Shown in pieces: positions 1 to 6,170 of a stretch of DNA of 57,344 nt. This stretch comes from an uncultured Eubacteriales bacterium (GTDB lineage: Bacteria; Bacillota; Clostridia; Peptostreptococcales; Anaerovoracaceae). The notes below the pieces were generated by a model that was not told the DNA's origin, did not search any database, and worked only from the letters and a program-made list of their open reading frames with translations. Each line of letters starts with the position of its first letter. Position 1 is the stretch's first letter. The stretch lies in the NCBI GenBank assembly GCA_902778585.1, contig CACYYD010000019.1, positions 1-57,344 of the forward strand, written 5' to 3'. A program made the translations under genes and the position numbers.

Positions 1-33
1 CTCAGCAGAGATTTTTACGCCCTTCCTTTCCAT
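1..33 (-). CDS. Start of a gene running off the left edge (probably the transporter permease)
   Basis: Only the first 11 codons are inside the window: ATG at 33-31 reading M-E-R-K-G-V-K-I-S-A-E. A strong GGAGGG Shine-Dalgarno lies about 10 nt upstream at 44-49, which is why I accept a start here. The gene follows a substrate-binding lipoprotein on the same strand, so a FecCD/BtuC-type permease or ATPase of the same ABC transporter is the natural guess. That is inference from position; the peptide itself is too short to identify. Confidence 0.45.
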   Translation of the reverse strand, partial: MERKGVKISAE

Positions 34-41
34 AAGAAAAA

Positions 42-91
42 CTCCCTCCATGATTAACAGTTTTATTTTTTACTGTCTCTCATAGAGGGAG
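42..91 (-). terminator. Intergenic hairpin that buries the next gene's Shine-Dalgarno
   Basis: On minus, CTCCCTC (91-85) can pair with GAGGGAG (48-42), with an inner ACAGT/ACTGT pairing (76-72 with 61-57). A TTTTTC run follows directly (41-36). The 3' arm is also the Shine-Dalgarno of the gene starting at 33. It can act as an attenuating terminator between the substrate-binding protein and the next transporter gene, or as a translation-limiting hairpin. Seen as base pairing only. Confidence 0.5.
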
Positions 92-121
92 CATATCAGT
101 TTTGAGCCTCCTAATTGTTCA

Positions 122-1288
122 TTATTTCAATTTGTGAAAATACTCGTAATCGCCATTATCGGAGGCGGCGCCTGCGAATATCTTATTCAGCTCCACTATC
201 ATGTCGGCCGCGCCGGTCGTGCGCTGGAAAGTGCTGGCCTCCGTGCACCACACGTTCCCGTTCTTCACCGCCGCGAAATCATTGAATTTATCCGAAAGCG
301 CCGTCAGATCATCAATGCTTCCGAGGCCGCCTTCTATGGTGCTGTTGTAGATGAGTATATCAGCATCAACAGCTTTATCATAGAACGCTTCCATCTGCAT
401 GTTCATGGTTGAAAGCGCGTTGTCTTCTTCGTCAGTTATGCCGTCAAGAGCATAAGCCCCTCCGGCTGTTTCTATCATCTTTGTCACATAGTCTCCCGGC
501 TTTCTTACGACCACCGAGCCGTTGGAATTTACCGAGAAGAATGCCACCGACGGAGTCTCTTTCACAGCATCCGTGTCCACTCCGCTGACCTTCGCCTCTG
601 CTTCATCAAAGAAAGCCTGAGCCTCATCTTCCTTGCCGAACAGCAGCCCGTAAAGTTTTATCCATTCCAGCCTTCCGAGCGGATCAGCTTCATAGCTCGA
701 CCTCTCAACCAGCACCGGAATGCCGAGTTCCTCTATCGCTTCTTTTATCTGAGGGCTGTGATATATCATGGTCGACTCGATGGCAAGGCCGACATCACCC
801 TCAAGAAGCGCTTCATAGTCAGGTGCGCTGTACTTGCCGACGTACTGAATCGATCCGTCTTCTACAAGCTTTCTTATCTTTTCGATCCCCCAGTCCTTTG
901 CCTGAGTGCTCGTCATTATTACTGAGTCAAGTGCTCCTGCCGCATCTATGAGGTCCATTGCCGACGAAGCTGCGTTGTAGACTGAGTGAGCCGGTGCCGC
1001 GATGACTGTCATCCCGGAGACTTCATCCTCAGGCAGCCAGTCCGGCAGATCATCCGGAGTCTCCGTAAGGAGATAGTTCAAGCCGTCTTCGACAGTGATC
1101 ACGGAAATGCCGTCATCATAATAGTCCACATGGAACTGATCCGCGTACCTGAGCTCCATCGAGCCCGTGCGGTGCTCATCCCATGCGGACGATTCTGCTG
1201 CGCTATCACGGTCTGCACCGCATCCCGCCAGAGCAAGCACCATTATTGCAGTTGTCAATATTGCCAGAAGCTTTTTAATTTCGCTCAT
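122..1288 (-). CDS. ABC transporter substrate-binding lipoprotein, corrinoid/siderophore/haem type
   Basis: A 388-residue lipoprotein: a basic N-terminus, hydrophobic h-region and lipobox L-A-G-C with the acylated Cys at residue 23. The mature part has the two-lobed build of the Peripla_BP_2 family (BtuF/FhuD/FepB), with a VIAAPAHSVYN segment near residue 95, a long connecting helix, and the second lobe starting near VAFFSVNSNGS. It should capture a cobalamin, haem or ferric-siderophore ligand at the outer face and pass it to a FecCD-type permease. It lies downstream of a cobalamin riboswitch, an exported CbiK-like protein and another lipoprotein, which favours a tetrapyrrole or corrinoid ligand; the ligand cannot be read from the sequence. 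The best Shine-Dalgarno (AGGAG) is about 20 nt from the ATG, unusually far. Confidence 0.8.
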   Translation of the reverse strand: MSEIKKLLAILTTAIMVLALAGCGADRDSAAESSAWDEHRTGSMELRYADQFHVDYYDDGISVITVEDGLNYLLTETPDDLPDWLPEDEVSGMTVIAAPAHSVYNAASSAMDLIDAAGALDSVIMTSTQAKDWGIEKIRKLVEDGSIQYVGKYSAPDYEALLEGDVGLAIESTMIYHSPQIKEAIEELGIPVLVERSSYEADPLGRLEWIKLYGLLFGKEDEAQAFFDEAEAKVSGVDTDAVKETPSVAFFSVNSNGSVVVRKPGDYVTKMIETAGGAYALDGITDEEDNALSTMNMQMEAFYDKAVDADILIYNSTIEGGLGSIDDLTALSDKFNDFAAVKNGNVWCTEASTFQRTTGAADMIVELNKIFAGAASDNGDYEYFHKLK

Positions 1289-1320
1289 AATTGGATCTTT
1301 GATTTTCTCCTAAATGGCCG

Positions 1321-1548
1321 GTATGTGCACGCGTTGTGTCCGGAGACCGAAAACGGGCATTCCGCACATACTGTGTATGTGCACACATTGTGTCCAGAGA
1401 CCGGAAACATGCATTTCGCACATACTGTGTATGTGCGCTCATTGTACCCGGAGACCGGAAACGGGCATTCCGCACATACTGAGTATGGCCATATGGTGTG
1501 CGCGGTGTGCAAAATATGCCTTCCCGTACATACACAGTATGGCCATAC
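1321..1548. repeat. Tandem array of 54-bp units with internal palindromes
   Basis: Units begin at 1321, 1375, 1429, 1483 and 1537 (last one partial), giving a strict 54-bp period. Units 1-3 are close copies; unit 4 has diverged. Unit junctions form an inverted repeat, GCACATAC-TGT-GTATGTGC, and the last junction carries the perfect 12-bp palindrome GTATGGCCATAC. Each unit also holds CCGGAGACCGG or a variant. 54 bp is a multiple of three, so both strands carry open frames with an 18-residue repeat (on minus, one with a C-x2-C per unit), but neither has a convincing ribosome-binding site and ATG. It lies in the gap between two lipoprotein genes of one operon, so the mRNA would carry a row of hairpins. 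Confidence 0.9.
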
Positions 1549-1559
1549 TACATTACATC

Positions 1560-2408
1560 TTACTTTATTGTCGAAGCATCGAATGTGATCGTGTATTCGA
1601 TCTCATGCGGCTCACTCATCGCAGTTGTGTCTGCGATAACATCAAGCGGAGCGTCCAGTGAAGACACCGGTATCTCGAACACCGAATTCCCTTCTGTATT
1701 CACCGGCTCATATTTCTGTCCGTCCACTATCATGTAGTCATAATACGGACTGCTCCAGGTGATGACTGCGGTGTATGCATCGCCACTCTTGCGGATCACC
1801 ATCGGGCTTTCGACAGATGCCTTGCCGCTGCCGCCCTCAAGTGTGACCTCGACAGTATGCTCACCGTCTGCGATATCCGTAGTTGAGGCTGACGCGCCGT
1901 CAGATGCGGAGTCTCCGGCAGATCCGCTCAGGACTGCCTGTATGTCGTCACCTTCCACAGGGTCCGAAACAACGACCTTGTGATCGTACCACTTGCCCTT
2001 TGTACCGAGCAGTGCCACGTCAAACTCTTCGTCCAGCGCAGGCACCGGGATGTCGAAGCCATAGACCTCATCCTCATAGCCATCGCTGTAAACGACCTTG
2101 TCAGTTGTAGGCTCAAGGAGTTCTGCGCCGTCCTTCTGCGCGTCTTCGGCCAGTCCGGGATAGAGATTCACTATCTTCTTGGACTGAAGGCTCACGTGGA
2201 TGGTCATCTTTCCGTCCTTCACGGTAAGTATTCCTCTGTCCTCATTTGCCTCACTGACATGGAACATGGAGTTGTCCGTCGTGAAGGTCGCAACGTAAGT
2301 ACCGTCGGCGATCCCCGGGTCAGCTGCCTTGTCTGCGCCGCATCCGGCCAGGATCAGTACGGCAAGCGCCAATGTAAGTCCTGCTAAAACTTTTATGGTT
2401 TTTTTCAT
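1560..2408 (-). CDS. Two-domain beta-rich lipoprotein, NEAT-like (possible haem/corrinoid binder)
   Basis: Start taken at the ATG at 2408, which has AAGGAAA about 7 nt upstream; an in-frame codon 45 nt earlier lacks one and would spoil the signal peptide. The 282-residue product has a lipoprotein signal with lipobox L-A-G-C (Cys 23). Two beta-strand-rich domains follow (about 31-155 and 178-282), joined by a Ser/Ala/Asp-rich linker. Both begin D-G-T/E-x-x-V-x-x-T, and the second holds Y-Y-D-Y-M-I-V-D-G-x-K-Y, reminiscent of the tyrosine-bearing strand of NEAT haem-binding domains. That relation is by eye and not certain. It is cotranscribed with an exported CbiK-like protein and a substrate-binding protein, so a cell-surface relay role is plausible. 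Confidence 0.65.
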   Translation of the reverse strand: MKKTIKVLAGLTLALAVLILAGCGADKAADPGIADGTYVATFTTDNSMFHVSEANEDRGILTVKDGKMTIHVSLQSKKIVNLYPGLAEDAQKDGAELLEPTTDKVVYSDGYEDEVYGFDIPVPALDEEFDVALLGTKGKWYDHKVVVSDPVEGDDIQAVLSGSAGDSASDGASASTTDIADGEHTVEVTLEGGSGKASVESPMVIRKSGDAYTAVITWSSPYYDYMIVDGQKYEPVNTEGNSVFEIPVSSLDAPLDVIADTTAMSEPHEIEYTITFDASTIK

Positions 2409-2458
2409 TCCGTTTTCCTTAGATATGACAGTAAGAACCTTACAGTTTGTCACGCTGC

Positions 2459-3679
2459 TTACTGTGCCATTGCGGCAGCTGTGTGTTCAACGTAGAGCTT
2501 CTGAACTGCTTCGATCCTTCCGAGTCCGGCGATCTGGCAGCTTACATTGTCTGCACCAAGGCCTGCGCCTGTGTCTACAGCTTCATCAGCGCCTTCTACC
2601 TCGAACTCACCGCCGTTTACGAATCCATAGTACCAGCTTCCCTCTTCATCGCCTGCCATGTCGTTGTTGGCATGGTCACCCGCAACTACCATCAGCGGCC
2701 TCAGGATGACCTTTGTGTAGCCGGCATCCTCAGCAGCCTTCTTTACTGCAGGGAACGCTGTGTCTTCAGGCTTGCCCTCAACTGTGCCGACGAATACGTT
2801 CTTATATCCGAGCTGCTTCATCTGCTCCTGCATCTGGTCATAAGTGACTGCAGCATCGTGGGAAGTTCCGTGTCCGAGAAGAACAAATGCTGTTCCGTCT
2901 GCAGCAGCTGCATCAAGAGAATCGAATCCCGCCTCAGATACTGCCTGATCAACTACGGCCTTGGCGACTGCTTCCTTGTCTGCGTTGACTACAGTTGCGT
3001 CCTCGCCTACTGTTCCGAGCAGAGGCTCAGCGAGCTTGACTGTCTCAAACTTGTCCTTGTAGTTCTCGAGAGCAGCAACGAGTTCATCGTACTCTGCGCC
3101 GTGCATCAGATGTGTAGGCTGAACAACGAGGTTCTTTACGCCGTTGTCAACAGCTCTCTGGAGAGCCTGGTCAACGTTGTCGATCTTCTCGCCGTCACGG
3201 GCATAAACGTGGTTGATAATGATCTGGGCTGTGAATGCTCTTCTTACAGACCAGTCAGGATTTGCTTCCTGAAGAGCCTTCTCGATGCCGCCGATGTCCT
3301 GGGCACGGCTGTCGTTGAAGGATGTTCCGAAGCTGACGACGAGGAGTTCGTTCTCGCCGATGTCGTCCTGGTTCAGAGGATCGTCCTTCGATGCGTCGCC
3401 TGTGTCTGCTCCGAAGTAATCAGGGCTTGCTTCCTCGCCCTCGACCTGAGCCTTCTGCTCATCTGTCAGAGCATCCCATGCAGCCTTTGCGGCCTCGCAC
3501 TGGGCATAAGTCTCGTCTGTGTACTCCTGAACATAGATGGCGTCGATCAGAGCTGCGCACTCTGCGACAGGATCAGTTTCTTCAGAAGTGTCTGCTTCCT
3601 GGCTGCCGCATCCCGCGAGAAGCGAGAATGAGCATACCATTGTGAATCCTAATAACAGCGCCAATAACTTTTTCTTCAT
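2459..3679 (-). CDS. cbiK: Exported CbiK-type (sirohydrochlorin cobaltochelatase-like) lipoprotein
   Basis: Start at ATG 3679, preceded by AAGGAGAG; an upstream in-frame codon (3700) would add seven charged residues before the signal. The 406-residue product has a lipobox L-A-G-C (Cys 24), a helical spacer with the surface-protein pattern A-L-I-D-A-I...A-L-T-D-E-Q-K (about 40-85), then a full CbiK domain (about 106-406). Metal-site segments are intact: QPTHLMHG, TVEGKPED and AGDHANNDM. CbiK normally inserts cobalt into sirohydrochlorin in the cytosol during anaerobic B12 synthesis; an exported, haem-binding version is known from Desulfovibrio (CbiK-P). A lipid-anchored copy under a cobalamin riboswitch suggests cobalt or tetrapyrrole capture at the surface rather than biosynthesis. 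A cytosolic paralogue lies at 4134. Confidence 0.85.
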   Translation of the reverse strand: MKKKLLALLLGFTMVCSFSLLAGCGSQEADTSEETDPVAECAALIDAIYVQEYTDETYAQCEAAKAAWDALTDEQKAQVEGEEASPDYFGADTGDASKDDPLNQDDIGENELLVVSFGTSFNDSRAQDIGGIEKALQEANPDWSVRRAFTAQIIINHVYARDGEKIDNVDQALQRAVDNGVKNLVVQPTHLMHGAEYDELVAALENYKDKFETVKLAEPLLGTVGEDATVVNADKEAVAKAVVDQAVSEAGFDSLDAAAADGTAFVLLGHGTSHDAAVTYDQMQEQMKQLGYKNVFVGTVEGKPEDTAFPAVKKAAEDAGYTKVILRPLMVVAGDHANNDMAGDEEGSWYYGFVNGGEFEVEGADEAVDTGAGLGADNVSCQIAGLGRIEAVQKLYVEHTAAAMAQ

Positions 3680-3720
3680 GGTTTTTCTCTCCTTTTCCAC
3701 TATGAATCATTCCGGCTTTC

Positions 3721-3756
3721 AATAAAAAAGCCTTTTTACAACTCACGGTAAAAAGG
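3721..3756 (-). terminator. Intrinsic terminator of the cobalamin riboswitch
   Basis: On minus, CCTTTTTAC (3756-3748) pairs with GTAAAAAGG (3739-3731), followed by CTTTTTTATT (3730-3721). It sits between the aptamer and the start codon at 3679, about 40 nt before that codon, so it is the natural expression platform: cobalamin binding would favour termination. Confidence 0.8.
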
Positions 3757-3869
3757 TGTCAGAAACAGGGAGTTTTGCTCCATGTACTGTACGACCAATT
3801 CCGCGTGATCGGGAAACCGCCTGCCTTGCCCTTCTGCACTGCGGGCAGCTGCCAGCTGTTTCCTGTACT

Positions 3870-4046
3870 TAAGTTCCGGCAGGTCTCCTGGCTGAAGAAC
3901 ATATCATATCAGTCCGCCTTCCCGGGCTGCTTGGCACAACCCAGTGACATAATGGACTGACACGCTCTATCACAGTGACGGGATCGCGCGGGATTTTCAC
4001 CTGCTTCCCTATTCTCCCCGCCTGGTTACGGGGCACCGGCACTTCA
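3870..4046 (-). promoter_or_regulatory. Cobalamin (B12) riboswitch aptamer
   Basis: Read on minus, the conserved parts appear in order: AGTGCCGGTGCCCC at the 5' side, the GGGAAGCAGGTGAAAATCC core, TCCCGTCACTGTGA, and the B12 box AGCCAGGAGACCTGCC at 3893-3878, closed by GGAACTT. Spacing matches the family. It controls the downstream minus-strand operon (exported CbiK, beta-rich lipoprotein, substrate-binding protein and the gene at the left edge) through the terminator at 3721-3756. The roughly 110 nt between aptamer and terminator is long and may hold the antiterminator pairing. Confidence 0.95.
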
Positions 4047-4076
4047 TATTATTTAAATGTTTTGCAGTGCTAGAAC

Positions 4077-4085
4077 ATTTTAACA
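4077..4085 (-). promoter_or_regulatory. Extended -10 promoter candidate for the riboswitch operon
   Basis: On minus the sequence is TGT-TAAAAT, an extended -10 element placed about 30 nt before the aptamer. No good -35 is visible at 16-18 nt. It implies the surface operon has its own promoter instead of relying on read-through from the methyltransferase operon upstream. Confidence 0.45.
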
Positions 4086-4133
4086 CCCTACGGCATATCA
4101 ATGCGTCCGTAGCACTATTGAAAAACTGAATAT

Positions 4134-4940
4134 CTAAAACTCCAGAGATGCAATTGCTCTATGAGCATGATCGGCATATATCTCTCTTACTGCAGGGATC
4201 TGTCCAAGACCCTCTATGACGCATATGGTTTCGTATCCCTCCGCAGTAAAGCGTGAGTACCAGGACTCCGGATCATCAGCCGAAGCCATGTCGTTAACGG
4301 CATGATTGCCGGCGACCAGCATCAGCGGCCTAAGCACGACCCTTCTGTACTTGCCTTTTTTAACTGCTTCTATTACATCGTCAAGTGAAGGCTCAGCTTC
4401 GACCGTACCGATGTAATAATTGCTTTTTCCTTTTTCCGAAAGCACTGTCTGCATCCTGTGATATATGCTGTTTGCCGCCGCTTCAGTACCATGACCCATG
4501 AATACGAGGGCTGTCTCCCCGTCTTCATAGCCGGCAGAAGCCGCGATCAGAGCATCTGCGACCCTGCTGAGATCCTCTTCTGATGTAAGAAGCGGATCGC
4601 CCAGCGCGATCATTTCAAATCGCTCTGTATATTCTGAAAGCACGCCCTTCAGTTTATCGTACTCGAGCCCATTCATAAGGTGCGTAGGCTGGACGACGAG
4701 TTTACTGACGCCGTCAGTCTCCGCTCTGTCAAGAGCTTCCTTTATGTTATCGACGTGCACGCCTTCTCTCTTCTCTATGATGTTGATTATCATCTGAGAG
4801 GTGAAGCATCTGCGTACTGTCCATTCACCGCCGGCCGCTTCACGTATGGCCGACTCAACTGCTTCAATATTGAGCCTGCGGCTTTCTGCCGAGGCAGTGC
4901 CGAAGCTTACAACGAGTATTTCTTTCTCCGTTTTGTTCAT
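4134..4940 (-). CDS. cbiK: Cytosolic sirohydrochlorin cobaltochelatase, CbiK family
   Basis: A 268-residue soluble protein with no signal peptide, the usual CbiK length. It opens with EILVVSFGTAS, typical of the family, and keeps the metal-site segments QPTHLMNG, GTVEAEPS and AGNHAVNDM. CbiK inserts Co2+ into sirohydrochlorin at an early step of anaerobic cobalamin synthesis. The ATG overlaps the stop of the homocysteine methyltransferase gene by 4 nt, so the two are translationally coupled. No other cobalamin-synthesis gene lies in this window, so here the chelatase is tied to corrinoid use, or the remaining cob/cbi genes lie elsewhere. Reduction of other metal or haem substrates cannot be excluded. 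Confidence 0.88.
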   Translation of the reverse strand: MNKTEKEILVVSFGTASAESRRLNIEAVESAIREAAGGEWTVRRCFTSQMIINIIEKREGVHVDNIKEALDRAETDGVSKLVVQPTHLMNGLEYDKLKGVLSEYTERFEMIALGDPLLTSEEDLSRVADALIAASAGYEDGETALVFMGHGTEAAANSIYHRMQTVLSEKGKSNYYIGTVEAEPSLDDVIEAVKKGKYRRVVLRPLMLVAGNHAVNDMASADDPESWYSRFTAEGYETICVIEGLGQIPAVREIYADHAHRAIASLEF

Positions 4941-6154
4941 ATGATAAGTCCGTACCTCTTTACCATAGGGGCGAGTTCTTCATCGGAAAGACTTCCTGCA
5001 TAGAGCGCTCTACCCTGGTAGAGCATCAGTGCTTCATCGAGAAGCGCCGCGTCATCGCAGACGATGCACAGCGGCTTCCTGATCGCGTACTGGGCCGCCT
5101 CAAATTCATCTATATCCGGCTCGCAGCTTATCCTTATCGTGATGATCTGCGAGTCGCTTTTATTTGCTTTTCTTATCCGGTCCTCAAGATCAGATCCGCA
5201 CTCTATGATCTCCCCGGCTTCGGTTCCCGGGTCAAGAATGAATACGTCCTTCTCCGTAGCGCAGACTATCTTGTCTCCGTACTGAGGATCCGGTTTTCTG
5301 AATTCAAAGTCCCCGAGCTGAGGAGCTATCTTCGCAATGTGCTCAGGGCCCGTGCCGCAGCAGCCTCCGAAGAGTCCTGCGCCGAGCTCAGCAAAGTCCT
5401 TGGTAAGGCTTACGAATTCATCAGGCGGACAGTCGTAGACAGTCTCTCCGTTTATCGTCTTCGGAAGACCTGCGTTAGGCTTTATGGCAAGCGGAACTTC
5501 GGCGAGATCGCGGAGGCGCTTTGCCTGTTCGAGCATCTCCTTCGGACCGGTGCTGCAGTTGAGTCCGAAGACGTCGATACCCATGCCCTGCATTATGACC
5601 AGCGCCGCCCTCACGTCAGATCCTGTAAGGGTGCGCCCGTTCTCGTCACAGGTGAAAGAGACTATGACAGGCTTGTCGCTCACGTCCTTCACAGCCAGAA
5701 GAGCTGCCCTGGCATCAGGTACCGTCATTATGGTCTCAATCGCGTAAAGGTCGACCCCGGCTTCTTCCATCGCCTCAGCCTGCTCGCGGTACATGTCGTA
5801 GAGATCACCAAAGCTCACATCGCCGAGCGGTGCGATGAACTTGCCGCTTGTGGCTATGTCTCCTGCGACAAGAGCCTTGCCTGCCGCGGCTTCCTTTGAG
5901 ATCGCGACCAGCTTGTGCGTGAATTCAGGCACCATATTGAAGTAGCCGTTCTCTTCGAGTTTCACGCGGTTTGCCCCGAAAGTAGGCGCGTAAACTATAT
6001 TGCTGCCGGCTTCAACGTATTCTTCCTGCAGCTGCTTCATTACTTCAGGATGCTCGAGCACCCAGGCTTCGGTGCATTTGCTGCCGTCGTAGCCTCTTTT
6101 CTGAAGTTCTGTTCCGTTTGCTCCGTCAAGTATAAGCGGGAAGTACAGTTCCAT
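4937..6154 (-). CDS. Homocysteine S-methyltransferase (MetH N-terminal type) with partial pterin-barrel tail
   Basis: 405 residues. Residues 1 to about 290 form the zinc-dependent homocysteine methyltransferase barrel: LILDGANGTELQKRG at the start, and Zn ligands in GLNCSTGP and GGCCGTGPEHI. The remaining 115 residues resemble only the first strands and helices of the MetH pterin-binding barrel (PLCIVCDDAALLDEAL...GRALYAG...KRYG) and then stop. There is no cobalamin domain, so it must take a methyl group from a separate methyl-corrinoid protein; the fusion gene directly upstream (6171-7931) is the obvious donor. The AGGGGAAAG Shine-Dalgarno supports the start. The product would be methionine. 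Confidence 0.85.
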   Translation of the reverse strand: MELYFPLILDGANGTELQKRGYDGSKCTEAWVLEHPEVMKQLQEEYVEAGSNIVYAPTFGANRVKLEENGYFNMVPEFTHKLVAISKEAAAGKALVAGDIATSGKFIAPLGDVSFGDLYDMYREQAEAMEEAGVDLYAIETIMTVPDARAALLAVKDVSDKPVIVSFTCDENGRTLTGSDVRAALVIMQGMGIDVFGLNCSTGPKEMLEQAKRLRDLAEVPLAIKPNAGLPKTINGETVYDCPPDEFVSLTKDFAELGAGLFGGCCGTGPEHIAKIAPQLGDFEFRKPDPQYGDKIVCATEKDVFILDPGTEAGEIIECGSDLEDRIRKANKSDSQIITIRISCEPDIDEFEAAQYAIRKPLCIVCDDAALLDEALMLYQGRALYAGSLSDEELAPMVKRYGLII

Positions 6155-6170
6155 TTCTTTCCCCTTTCTC

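Noticed and set aside
1321..1548. CRISPR-like array
   Set aside because: Units are contiguous 54-bp tandem copies with no variable spacers, and no cas gene is nearby.
2447..3631. 394-codon plus-strand open frame opposite the exported CbiK gene
   Set aside because: Antisense to a gene with a clear signal peptide, domain and riboswitch; its Cys/Leu/Val-rich translation matches no family I know.
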